The notes under the pieces were generated by a model that saw nothing but the letters and a program-made list of their open reading frames with translations, made no database searches and was not told where the DNA came from. The translations under genes and the position numbers were made by a program. From the IMG/VR virus record IMGVR_UViG_3300024518_001026, positions 1-24,433 of that record: a stretch of DNA of 24,433 bases, one strand, 5' to 3'. This stretch comes from a virus. Positions 14,885-21,777 of the stretch are shown piece after piece; the stretch's first letter is position 1, and each line of letters opens with the position of its first letter.

Positions 14885-15307
14885 CTAATCTTCGTCTTCG
14901 TTAGTAAATGGTTCGCTATCAAATCGCCAATTATTGATTTTGCCCTCTTTATCAACTTTCATAATAATGTAGTCGCCATATCCGCTATCATCAATTGCTA
15001 AAAAGCCGGGTACATAATATCCTTTTGCCTTTACAATCTTTTCACCGTTTTCGTCTTGCAACCAATATTCACCTGCATCACATACTTTGTAATGTATATT
15101 CGCTTCCTTTCCTTTTTCCCAATTAGTTATTAATCCAGTTTCTAAATCAATAATTGGCTTCCAGGTGTCGCCTACTTTACAAGGTATTAAATCACCGTTT
15201 TCGTCTTCAACACCATTTACAGTTGCATCTTCCCAATATCTCACATCGGCTTCAACTAATAATGTCTTTACTTCAAATTCCTTTTTTACTGTTAATTCAA
15301 TTTTCAT
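14885..15307 (-). CDS. Conserved hypothetical protein (140 aa, cassette cargo)
   Basis: A 140-residue acidic cytoplasmic protein starting MKIELTVKKEFEVKTLLVEA. Key stretches are VRYWEDATVNGVEDENGDLI, CKVGDTWKPIIDLETGLITN, HYKVCDAGEYWL, and GYGDYIIMKVDKEGKI. I recognise this from memory as a widespread hypothetical protein of phages, plasmids and bacteria (including Proteobacteria) with no known function, so lateral transfer is plausible. The ORF is alone between two palindromic sites, and the TAG stop lies 4 nt before the inverse core of site B. The first five residues (MKIEL) and the flanking bases resemble those of the GIY-YIG gene, perhaps a shared translation start context. Confidence 0.75.
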   Translation of the reverse strand: MKIELTVKKEFEVKTLLVEADVRYWEDATVNGVEDENGDLIPCKVGDTWKPIIDLETGLITNWEKGKEANIHYKVCDAGEYWLQDENGEKIVKAKGYYVPGFLAIDDSGYGDYIIMKVDKEGKINNWRFDSEPFTNEDED

Positions 15308-15350
15308 TTTATTTCTGTTTTTAAGTTAATTTATTTCTTCAAACCCGTAC

Positions 15351-15427
15351 TAAGGGTAACTAAGGGTAACAACGTGTATATTGCATAGCCTATCGGCATA
15401 CGCACCATACACAATGCGTTATCGAGA
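15351..15427 (-). repeat. attC-like palindromic site A with duplicated end
   Basis: Plus-strand layout is TAAC (15367-15370), spacer AAC, GTGTAT (15374-15379), an imperfect inner stem (TGC, TA and GCC paired, loop TATC at 15391-15394), ATACAC (15407-15412), spacer AATGC, GTTA (15418-15421). The TAA of the minus-strand inverse core is the stop codon of the 83-residue gene. The left flank holds an exact tandem 10-mer TAAGGGTAAC (15351-15360, 15361-15370), inverse complementary to GTTACCCTTA at 14872-14881. The spacer sizes of 3 and 5 nt are the same as in site B. About 67 bp without the duplicate. Confidence 0.65.
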
Positions 15428-15670
15428 ATACTTCTTTATGTGATTACTACATAATAGACTCCCTTTACTTTGAAAGTTATTGCATCTAGTATGTATACAC
15501 GTCTCGATAACAGGGTTTAGCAAATCAGATTTTAACTCTCTTAGGCTTGATATATCATCTATTAACTCCTGTTGTTCTTCTGGTGTTAGGCTTATTATAC
15601 CTTCATCTGTATCAAATCTCATTGATGCAAATAGCTTATTCCACTTATACTCTATCTTATTATTTTCCAT
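15419..15670 (-). CDS. Hypothetical protein with cassette-derived zinc-finger-like tail
   Basis: An 83-residue ORF in two parts. Residues 1-54 are helical and acidic (MENNKIEYKWNKLFASMRFD, then PEEQQELIDDISSLRELKSD). Residues 55-83 carry Cys58-x4-Cys63-x10-Cys74-x2-His77, a possible zinc site, and end KKYSR. The switch point is codon 54 (GTT, 15509-15511), where a 10-mer GTTATCGAGA begins whose inverse complement covers the stop codon (15418-15427). Joining codon 54 to the GTT of site C (14383-14385) gives ...PVKN-stop, a 56-residue protein. I infer that the C-terminal 29 residues were donated by an inserted cassette and that the original gene was shorter. Function is unknown. Confidence 0.65.
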   Translation of the reverse strand: MENNKIEYKWNKLFASMRFDTDEGIISLTPEEQQELIDDISSLRELKSDLLNPVIETCIHTRCNNFQSKGSLLCSNHIKKYSR

Positions 15671-15708
15671 AATTCTATTTCGTTAAAATTCGATTGCTAC
15701 ACTTATTA

Positions 15709-15882
15709 TTATTCAAACTTATCAATAGTCTTTTTAATTTCCTCTATATCAAAATCAATACTACATTCCAATACACTACCCTCTAAAACTCTCTTAGATT
15801 CTTCCATAGATTCTAATTCAAGTTTTAGAAGTTTATGTATCTGGACTTTCTCGCTGTATGTTAATTCTTTCATTGTTCCCAT
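15709..15882 (-). CDS. Small coiled-coil protein (57 aa)
   Basis: A 57-residue charged helical protein starting MGTMKELTYSEKVQIHKLLK and ending EEIKKTIDKFE; it should form a helical hairpin or coiled coil. Two starts are possible: 15882, or the Met at 15873 (54 residues), which has GGGA a few bases upstream. It lies 40 nt after the MazG-like gene and 38 nt before the 83-residue gene, in the same direction. No family is recognised. It is likely a real small phage protein given the operon context. Confidence 0.55.
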   Translation of the reverse strand: MGTMKELTYSEKVQIHKLLKLELESMEESKRVLEGSVLECSIDFDIEEIKKTIDKFE

Positions 15883-15922
15883 TGTTTACACAATAGTACA
15901 ATTAAATTTAATTAATAACAAA

Positions 15923-16363
15923 CTATTTAAATAAAATATCTTTTAACTGTGGTTTTTCATATGTATCAGGCTTTAGTACTTTACCAATATCACTCATTAA
16001 CATCTTACCTCCTGTTAGTTTTGTTCTATTGCTTCTATGTACTTCGTCTAGTCCTTCCTCTTGTATGTCTTGGAATCCATGTTGAGCCTTAATACCATCT
16101 AAGATATATTGCATATCTAATACAGCATCGAATACTTCTATTAGTCTATCTTCTTTTGTTATCTCGTTCTCTTCTTTTTGGTATGCGTGAAGGTATTCCC
16201 AAAGCTCTTCCTGCATTAGTTTAAACATTCTTACGGCTGCATCTCTATGGATAAGAGTAGGAGCGTTGTTTATCTCTACTGGTGCGTGTTCGTTTGTTTT
16301 TAGTTGAGCCTCTCTTACTGGCTTGTTCCATTCGTCTGCGATAATCTTACTGTAGTTTTTCAT
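15923..16363 (-). CDS. MazG-like nucleotide pyrophosphohydrolase
   Basis: A 146-residue all-alpha NTP pyrophosphatase candidate. The helix with EELWEYLHAYQKEE provides the ExxE/ExxxE metal-binding acids, and RLIEVFDAVLDMQYILDGIK provides the second acidic helix (ExxD-type). The LDEVHRSNRTKL motif is the substrate-binding end seen in phage MazG/PRA-PH-like proteins, which resemble phosphoribosyl-ATP pyrophosphohydrolase. Such enzymes hydrolyse (d)NTPs to (d)NMP and pyrophosphate, cleaning the nucleotide pool or lowering alarmones in infection. The gene overlaps the upstream 93-residue gene by 17 nt, so expression is coupled. The active substrate cannot be predicted from sequence. Confidence 0.8.
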   Translation of the reverse strand: MKNYSKIIADEWNKPVREAQLKTNEHAPVEINNAPTLIHRDAAVRMFKLMQEELWEYLHAYQKEENEITKEDRLIEVFDAVLDMQYILDGIKAQHGFQDIQEEGLDEVHRSNRTKLTGGKMLMSDIGKVLKPDTYEKPQLKDILFK

Positions 16364-16628
16364 GTTTCTCTATTTGTTCTGTGAATTGTTTTTTAAGGTC
16401 TAATGTGATATCATATTTAAAGTTTTCCATTGATAAGAATGTAGGGTCATCAGTTGGAATAGCTTTATCTAAGTGGGTCAATAACATCCTAGCCTGAGCT
16501 AAGAAGTTATTGAATATTTGCTTTTGTTTTCTTTTTAATTCCTTATTTAGATTCTCTGACTTTTCGCATAGAGCTTTTAAGTCTGTAGCGTAATCCATAA
16601 TATAGAATGCTTTCTCTAGTTCTGTCAT
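16347..16628 (-). CDS. Hypothetical helical protein (93 aa)
   Basis: A 93-residue helical charged protein (KALCEKSENLNKELKRKQKQ, then NNFLAQARMLLTHLDKAI) with no cysteine motif or membrane segment. It starts 2 nt after the methyltransferase stop and overlaps the MazG-like gene by 17 nt, so it belongs to the helicase-methyltransferase-pyrophosphatase operon. No family is recognised. It could be an accessory factor for the modification or nucleotide genes. Confidence 0.65.
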   Translation of the reverse strand: MTELEKAFYIMDYATDLKALCEKSENLNKELKRKQKQIFNNFLAQARMLLTHLDKAIPTDDPTFLSMENFKYDITLDLKKQFTEQIEKHEKLQ

Positions 16629-16630
16629 GA

Positions 16631-17641
16631 TTAAAATAATGTTTCTTGTACTAATTCGTTAAATCTGTGAGGTGCTTCTTTTAAGTTCTTAATAGCTTGT
16701 TTAAAGTAGCTATCTTTTAACTCAATACCGATAGCCTTACGACCTAAAGATACTGGACTATAAACCTCGCTACCTACTCCCATGAATGGAGTAAATACTG
16801 TTTCACCTTCATTAGAATATAATTCTACTATCCTATCAATTACATCTAATTGCAGAGGGTGTACGTGTTTCTCGTCGTCCTCTTCTCTTGACTCTCTATA
16901 AGGTAATATATTATCTATTCTAATATCATCCCATGTACTAGAGGCGTAACGCTGCCAAATGTAATGAGATAGTTTATTTCCTTTAGGGTCTTGACAATCT
17001 TTGAACTCTTTATTTAAATGTTCCCATAATTCAGACTCATTTAAGTTTGTGTTGTTCGCATTATTCCACGCTCTTAAAATATTAGGTAGTATTGGTGTTT
17101 CTCCAAAGTATCTCTTTAATCCTGTTGGATGTGTTACAGGTACTTCATTTTCTCCTTTCTTAGTAAATACTAATACGTAGTCTGGCATCGCAGTAAAACA
17201 CTTTGTAGAATCCTCAACTATAAACTTATGCATAAGGCTTTGTACCATTGTTCTCATACGAACTTTTAAAGGTTCTTTCCATATTGTGATACGGTTACGG
17301 TATTCAAAACCGTACTTCTCATGTAGTCTTATTATCTCATGTGGAAAGTCCCAAAGTCTACACGTATTATCAAATACATCGGTACAATGTACAGCCGTAA
17401 TCCTACCTTTTTTAGTTACTCTTGCAACCTCTTTTATTAAGTACTCATATTGTTCTAAGAATTGTTCCTTAGATTCACAGTTACTAAAATCTCTTTCACT
17501 ACTTGAATAGTTATACAACCCAGCGAACGGAGGAGAATAAACTGATAGGTCTATACTTTCACTTGGCATAGTTGTTACTACTTCCATACAATCCGAGTTA
17601 TAGATTGCGTAATCTTCTGTTACTATTTGTTCTTTTGTCAT
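16631..17641 (-). CDS. Site-specific DNA methyltransferase (N4-cytosine/N6-adenine type)
   Basis: A 336-residue amino-methyltransferase. The catalytic motif IV is SPPF (36-39, in LSVYSPPFAG), the SPP form more often seen in N4-cytosine enzymes. The AdoMet motif I is FMGVGS (286-291), followed by GRKAIGIEL. Motif IV before motif I, with the target-recognition region between them, is the class beta order. It transfers a methyl group from S-adenosylmethionine to a base in a specific sequence. No restriction endonuclease is adjacent, so it is probably a solitary phage enzyme that protects DNA from host restriction. It begins 1 nt after the helicase stop, indicating strict coupling with that gene. 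The target site cannot be read from sequence. Confidence 0.88.
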   Translation of the reverse strand: MTKEQIVTEDYAIYNSDCMEVVTTMPSESIDLSVYSPPFAGLYNYSSSERDFSNCESKEQFLEQYEYLIKEVARVTKKGRITAVHCTDVFDNTCRLWDFPHEIIRLHEKYGFEYRNRITIWKEPLKVRMRTMVQSLMHKFIVEDSTKCFTAMPDYVLVFTKKGENEVPVTHPTGLKRYFGETPILPNILRAWNNANNTNLNESELWEHLNKEFKDCQDPKGNKLSHYIWQRYASSTWDDIRIDNILPYRESREEDDEKHVHPLQLDVIDRIVELYSNEGETVFTPFMGVGSEVYSPVSLGRKAIGIELKDSYFKQAIKNLKEAPHRFNELVQETLF

Positions 17642-17642
17642 T

Positions 17643-19004
17643 TTAAATAAATTTAGGTAGTTCTATTGTTTTATTAAATTCTTTTACTTGGTAGTTAAAT
17701 GCGTTGTTCACATTCTTGTTAAGGTTTTCATATAACTCTTTTGCCTTTTGTGTCTTAGTTTGTAAAGACTTCATTACTCCTGTTTGACCGTCAGATATTA
17801 CTAAGTCTACTGTTACGTTGTTCTTTTGTCCAAACCTGTAGAAACGTCTTAGAGCTTGATAGTACTGCTCATAAGAGAAAGTAGGAAAGAATACAGTATG
17901 ATTGCAATGTTGCCAATTCAAACCGAAAGAAGTCATACTAGCTTTAGTAATTAATCTCTTTATCTTACCTTGTGCAAAGTCTAATAGTATCTGTTCTTTT
18001 TTCTCCATTGTTTGACTACCAATTATTTCTACTGCTTCTGGGTCTAACTTAGATAGTAGTTTACTTTCTTCGTTTCTATTACACCAATATACAGAAGTTT
18101 TACCTTTAGCTAGTTCAACGGCTTTAATACATCTTTCCTCTATTGTTTGTTTTACTTCGTGTCTAACTTCATTAAAGCCTTTAGCTGGTTTATTAAACAT
18201 TTGTATTTGACCGTTCAAATCTTGTAAGCTGTTATTCTTTACGGTATGCGTATTTGTTATAAGTTCAGGTAAAATGTATCTCTCATCTGAAAAACCTAAA
18301 TCACTTGGCATCTTAACCATAATAGACCATTGATTAACCCATGAAAAAAAGTCCTTTTCTGCGTGTGGTTTTAAGTACCACTTTTCTCCAGCGTGTTTAG
18401 GGTCTATGCTATTATTGTTATTCTTAAAGAACTTACCTAGCATATCAGTATAACCCATATAACCTAAAGCCTCTGAGCTTGTACCCAATTCTATAAAGTC
18501 ATTAGGCGAAGGTGTAGCAGTAGAAAGGAATCTATAAGGTATCTTTTTAACAAAGCTGGTAACGTGGTTCTTTATCTTACCTTCAAAGTTTTTAAGGATA
18601 CTTGACTCATCTAATACAACTCCTTTAAAGTCCTCTTTATCGAAATAGTGTAACCTTTCGTAATTACAGATAACTATACTTTTTGTATGCTTACCATCTT
18701 TAGAGTATTCAATATCTGTTATACCTAACTTTTCAGCTTCTAATATAAATTGGAAAGCAACCGCTAAAGGAGTTAATATTAAAACCTTTCCTTTTGTGTG
18801 GTTAACTACGTTTTGAGCTATTGATAATTGCATTAAGGTTTTACCTAGTCCTGTATCTGCAAAGATTGCTATACGACCTTTTTGTGTTGCTTTCTCTATT
18901 ATGTGCTTTTGAAAGTCAAACGCCATATCAGGTATGTAGTTAGCTTTAAATCCACTATTACCTAGCGAGTGTTTTTTAGTTTCTATAAAATCTTTGTAGT
19001 CCAT
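17643..19004 (-). CDS. SF2 DEAD/SNF2-like helicase or translocase
   Basis: A 453-residue superfamily 2 ATPase. Motifs in order: Walker A ADTGLGKT (49-56), motif Ia near LILTPLAVA (75-83), motif II LDES (131-134) in place of DEAD/DEAH, motif III STATPSPN (161-168), and a C-terminal helicase half with WCNRNEES, ASMTSFGLNWQHC (IV-V) and motif VI QALRRFYRFGQ (383-393). The layout is close to SNF2/DEAD-like proteins often paired with phage methyltransferases. It likely moves along or remodels DNA using ATP; no nuclease domain is visible. The methyltransferase gene follows after 1 nt. A 28-residue ORF ends 2 nt before its start. It could aid replication, recombination or access of the methylase to DNA. 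Confidence 0.87.
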   Translation of the reverse strand: MDYKDFIETKKHSLGNSGFKANYIPDMAFDFQKHIIEKATQKGRIAIFADTGLGKTLMQLSIAQNVVNHTKGKVLILTPLAVAFQFILEAEKLGITDIEYSKDGKHTKSIVICNYERLHYFDKEDFKGVVLDESSILKNFEGKIKNHVTSFVKKIPYRFLSTATPSPNDFIELGTSSEALGYMGYTDMLGKFFKNNNNSIDPKHAGEKWYLKPHAEKDFFSWVNQWSIMVKMPSDLGFSDERYILPELITNTHTVKNNSLQDLNGQIQMFNKPAKGFNEVRHEVKQTIEERCIKAVELAKGKTSVYWCNRNEESKLLSKLDPEAVEIIGSQTMEKKEQILLDFAQGKIKRLITKASMTSFGLNWQHCNHTVFFPTFSYEQYYQALRRFYRFGQKNNVTVDLVISDGQTGVMKSLQTKTQKAKELYENLNKNVNNAFNYQVKEFNKTIELPKFI

Positions 19005-19006
19005 TG

Positions 19007-19093
19007 TTATTTAATTAGTCCGTAAATTTTCATTTGTTCTCTAGTCATTTCTATGACTGTTGGTTTTTCAATCTTTCTGTTTTTCTCGTTCAT
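19007..19093 (-). CDS. Very small ORF upstream of helicase (28 aa)
   Basis: A 28-residue ORF (MNEKNRKIEKPTVIEMTREQ, then MKIYGLIK) whose TAA is 2 nt before the helicase ATG. Composition is normal for a phage micro-protein, with basic and acidic residues balanced. The close spacing suggests translational coupling, or a leader peptide. No homologue is recognised. It is in the only promoter-bearing gap of the replication module. It may be a real micro-protein or a leader ORF; sequence alone cannot decide. Confidence 0.42.
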   Translation of the reverse strand: MNEKNRKIEKPTVIEMTREQMKIYGLIK

Positions 19094-19209
19094 ATTATTA
19101 TTTGTTTTGTTGGTAGGATGCGTGGCATCGGTCACTCCGTTAAGCCCTATTTAAACTTAGATATTTAAAGACCTTCTTTTAGTTGCTAGTCCTAATGTTT
19201 GTTTCTGTA

Positions 19210-19238
19210 ATTATACAACCTTTTTAAATAACGCACAA
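19210..19238 (-). promoter_or_regulatory. Candidate promoter for helicase-methyltransferase operon
   Basis: On the minus strand TTGTGC (19233-19238), a 17-nt spacer and TATAAT (19210-19215) give a sigma70-like layout in the longest gene-free gap of the replication module. The predicted start would be near 19203, leaving a leader of about 110 nt with a GC-rich stretch (about 19110-19150) before the 28-residue ORF. It does not match the Bacteroidetes TAnnTTTG box, so the host polymerase may not use it. Confidence 0.4.
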
Positions 19239-19251
19239 CTATTTTAATAAA

Positions 19252-19665
19252 TTATAAAAAGTTTTTTTGTCGTTGTATCTCTTGGTCAATTTGTATATGG
19301 TTTAAAATATACTCTTCACTCGTTGGAATGGATATTCCTTGAACTCCAGCAAAGTCAATAATAAATTCTATAAAGTCTGTTAATTCTTTTGTGTCTAAAT
19401 CTCTAGTTCTTTTTAGAAATACGTTTCCATCTTTGGTATACCTCATAAAACTACACTCTCTTTTTAATACTGTTTTACTTTCTTCTAGGGTGTATCCTAC
19501 ATCGATAGCAAATAGAGTGATACAAACGTGAAGGTAGGCGTTTTGGTTTACGCTTCTTTTCTTACGTTTCTCTGTTAGTTCTATTACTTTTCCATCTTCT
19601 GCTAGTTGTTTAAACTTGTATGCAGCTTTGTTTTTATCTTCGTTATTTGCAAGGTCGTATATCAT
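19252..19665 (-). CDS. NinB-like recombination protein candidate
   Basis: A 137-residue protein. The N-terminal segment is small and charged (MIYDLANNEDKNKAAYKFKQ), then KRSVNQNAYLHVCITLFAID has the RSxxQNAYxH pattern of NinB/Orf (YbcN) recombination mediators, followed by a helix with GYTLEESKTVLKRECSFMRY. The C terminus is helical (TKELTDFIEFIIDFAGVQGI). NinB proteins bind single-stranded DNA and work with phage recombination. The gene overlaps rusA by 23 nt, consistent with a joint role in processing branched DNA. The family call rests on the short conserved motif and neighbours, so it is moderate. Confidence 0.6.
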   Translation of the reverse strand: MIYDLANNEDKNKAAYKFKQLAEDGKVIELTEKRKKRSVNQNAYLHVCITLFAIDVGYTLEESKTVLKRECSFMRYTKDGNVFLKRTRDLDTKELTDFIEFIIDFAGVQGISIPTSEEYILNHIQIDQEIQRQKNFL

Positions 19666-19966
19666 ACTCTATAAATTCTTTTCCTTTTTTAACATCTATT
19701 TTCTTTAGATTCATTTCGTAAATATCCCTATCGTTAAAGTTGTATTTCTTTTGAAGTATATCTATGAAAGCCTTAACAGGGTTATCTATATCTGCGAGTT
19801 TAGAAGATAGTCCAAAGGTTAGGAATACTTTTAGTTTACCTTCTGGAATATCCATAGGCTTTAATTTGTACTTTAGTTCCTTTTCGTATGCTTTGTATTT
19901 AGGTGTTTTAAATCTTTTACCTTGCCAACAAGCATTAACGGATAACGGTTTAATGTTTACTTTCAT
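19643..19966 (-). CDS. rusA: RusA-type Holliday junction resolvase
   Basis: A 107-residue nuclease of the RusA family, which cuts Holliday junctions as a dimer with a metal ion. Recognisable parts are the N-terminal strand MKVNIKPLSVNACWQGKRFK with the PLSVN segment, the central DIDNPVKAFIDIL containing the catalytic aspartates of the DxDN motif, and the late NDRDIYEM. Length is close to the usual 100-140. The start lies 2 nt after the primase-helicase stop, so it is co-translated with replication. It would resolve recombination intermediates before packaging. Confidence 0.9.
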   Translation of the reverse strand: MKVNIKPLSVNACWQGKRFKTPKYKAYEKELKYKLKPMDIPEGKLKVFLTFGLSSKLADIDNPVKAFIDILQKKYNFNDRDIYEMNLKKIDVKKGKEFIEYDIRPCK

Positions 19967-19968
19967 AA

Positions 19969-21777
19969 TTAAAAGGGAGCATCTTCATTTATAATTTCTA
20001 ATGAATCTTCATCAAAATCTTTTGCTTTCTCCCATACTGATTTAGTTTCTATTTGCATCTGTTCAGGTTCTTTTTCTTTATGTATCGGGTTTGGGTCATA
20101 GTGTGTTCCTTGTGCGTAATATCTACCACTTGGTACATGATAATTAAAATTACGAGTTGCTCCTATTTCACCTTGAAAACTAAACTTAGTTTTAAGATTC
20201 TTGAATATTGTACATGGTGCATTTTGTTCATCTTCAAAAACTCTATAAACACAAAAACCGTCATGCGTTTGATTTCTAAAATCTGCACTACCTGAAACAT
20301 CATATAAGTTAGGCATATCATAAGCTCCTGTTTTTTCGTTCTTTTTCATCTTAGTAGGGTGAGCAACCAAGAATATAATAACATTATTTTGTTGAGCGAA
20401 TGAAGTTAACCGAGTTAGTACCTCACTAATCAAATGCCTGTTTTCTCCTGTCTTATCAAATAGAACTTTGTTAAAAGCATCTATTACAAATATGTCTATA
20501 CCATATCCGTATATTTGTTCTTTAAACTTTTCAAACAACCAATCCCACGTAGGCGACTCATTTTGTTCAGGTGCTGTTAAATATATCTTTTCATTAGCCC
20601 ACTTTTTATATTTCTCTATTTCAGGTCTTGTAATCCTTTCTACTCCGTCAATAGTTCCAAAGAATGGTTTACCAAAAAACTTTTGCATTAGGTTAGATTG
20701 GTGTAATTCTAATGGGTGATGTTCTGGACTAAACCAACTAGATTTTAAGTTATAATCTTCTAGCAAGTTCATAATATACCAGTCCGTAAAGTTAGACTTA
20801 CCATGTGATGGTATACCTGTAACGGTTACAAGATGCCCACGCATAACGCTAAACATATCACTCATCCCAGTAAACCAATTACCTTTAGGGTGTATTGTAT
20901 CAGGTAGCCCACTATCATAAAGTTTGTAAATATCACTTTCTAAATCTTCTACTTTGAAAGTTCCAGATACTGGATATTTTTTAGGGTTATTTAATGACTC
21001 TTCTAAAGTAAATACAGACTCTATCAAATCATCATTAGCATCTTTGTTTTTAAAAGTAATACGTTCACATCTATAACGACCTAACCTTTGAGCTATCTTT
21101 TCTGCTATGTCGTTTCCTTTCTCATCCATATCAGTACAGATGTAGAACTTTTCAATAGTTGATAGATATTGTTCGCAGTTAGACCAAACATCATCATTAT
21201 CATTAGCTCCATTAGGTACGCTAATACAATTCTTTTTTCCTACTTCCCAAAGTGCTAACTTATCAAATTCACCTTCTACAATATAACACTCCTTTTCTCC
21301 TACAATATCATTGATTCCGTAGAATATGTTTTTAGTGTTTTTGCTTTGTGTAAACTTCTTATCTCCTGACCTGTATTTTTTATTTACAAGTGTTGAACCT
21401 TCAAAGTAATTGAATACAATATTAGATACTTTTTTACTTAAAGCTGGTTGGTAGTACTCTTCCTCTGTTACCTTACACTCAATAATAGTCTTCTGGCTTA
21501 TTCCTCTCGATTCTAAGAACTTTAAAACCCTATCTGATACCTTTGTATAGTTCGCCCAATTTGAAGGCGGTAAATCAAAAGTTTTGTTTTCAGGTTTACT
21601 TTTAAAATCTCTGATTGTAATTTCCTCGCAGTAATGACATTTGCCAATTCCTTTGTCAAGGTCAACACTTAAAGCGGTATCTTTTTTATTGCTTCGAGTA
21701 TGTGAGCAACTAGGACAAATTACTTTTACTTGACCGCTTTTTTTATTCTTAAAATCTATGTCATCCCAGTTTATCAT
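19969..21777 (-). CDS. Bifunctional primase-helicase (T7 gp4-like)
   Basis: A 602-residue protein with a zinc-binding domain (Cys21, Cys24, Cys47, Cys50 in CPSC and CHYC), a TOPRIM domain with the catalytic Glu in YIVEGEFDKL (165-174) and the DMDEKG acids (216-221), and a DnaB-like helicase domain. The helicase part has the Walker A-like GIPSHGKS (321-328) and Walker B IDIFVIDAF (427-435), followed by FLVAHPTK. It primes lagging strands with RNA and unwinds the fork as a ring. The start overlaps the DUF6291 gene stop by 4 nt (ATGA). The domain order is the same as T7 gp4 and TWINKLE. The acidic C terminus (DSLEIINEDAPF) may contact a polymerase, which is not in this window. Confidence 0.92.
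   Translation of the reverse strand: MINWDDIDFKNKKSGQVKVICPSCSHTRSNKKDTALSVDLDKGIGKCHYCEEITIRDFKSKPENKTFDLPPSNWANYTKVSDRVLKFLESRGISQKTIIECKVTEEEYYQPALSKKVSNIVFNYFEGSTLVNKKYRSGDKKFTQSKNTKNIFYGINDIVGEKECYIVEGEFDKLALWEVGKKNCISVPNGANDNDDVWSNCEQYLSTIEKFYICTDMDEKGNDIAEKIAQRLGRYRCERITFKNKDANDDLIESVFTLEESLNNPKKYPVSGTFKVEDLESDIYKLYDSGLPDTIHPKGNWFTGMSDMFSVMRGHLVTVTGIPSHGKSNFTDWYIMNLLEDYNLKSSWFSPEHHPLELHQSNLMQKFFGKPFFGTIDGVERITRPEIEKYKKWANEKIYLTAPEQNESPTWDWLFEKFKEQIYGYGIDIFVIDAFNKVLFDKTGENRHLISEVLTRLTSFAQQNNVIIFLVAHPTKMKKNEKTGAYDMPNLYDVSGSADFRNQTHDGFCVYRVFEDEQNAPCTIFKNLKTKFSFQGEIGATRNFNYHVPSGRYYAQGTHYDPNPIHKEKEPEQMQIETKSVWEKAKDFDEDSLEIINEDAPF

Noticed and set aside
19094-19165. Possible tRNA in the GC-rich patch
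   Set aside because: Only a short GATGC/GCATC stem is present; there is no TTC arm, no acceptor stem and no CCA-compatible layout.
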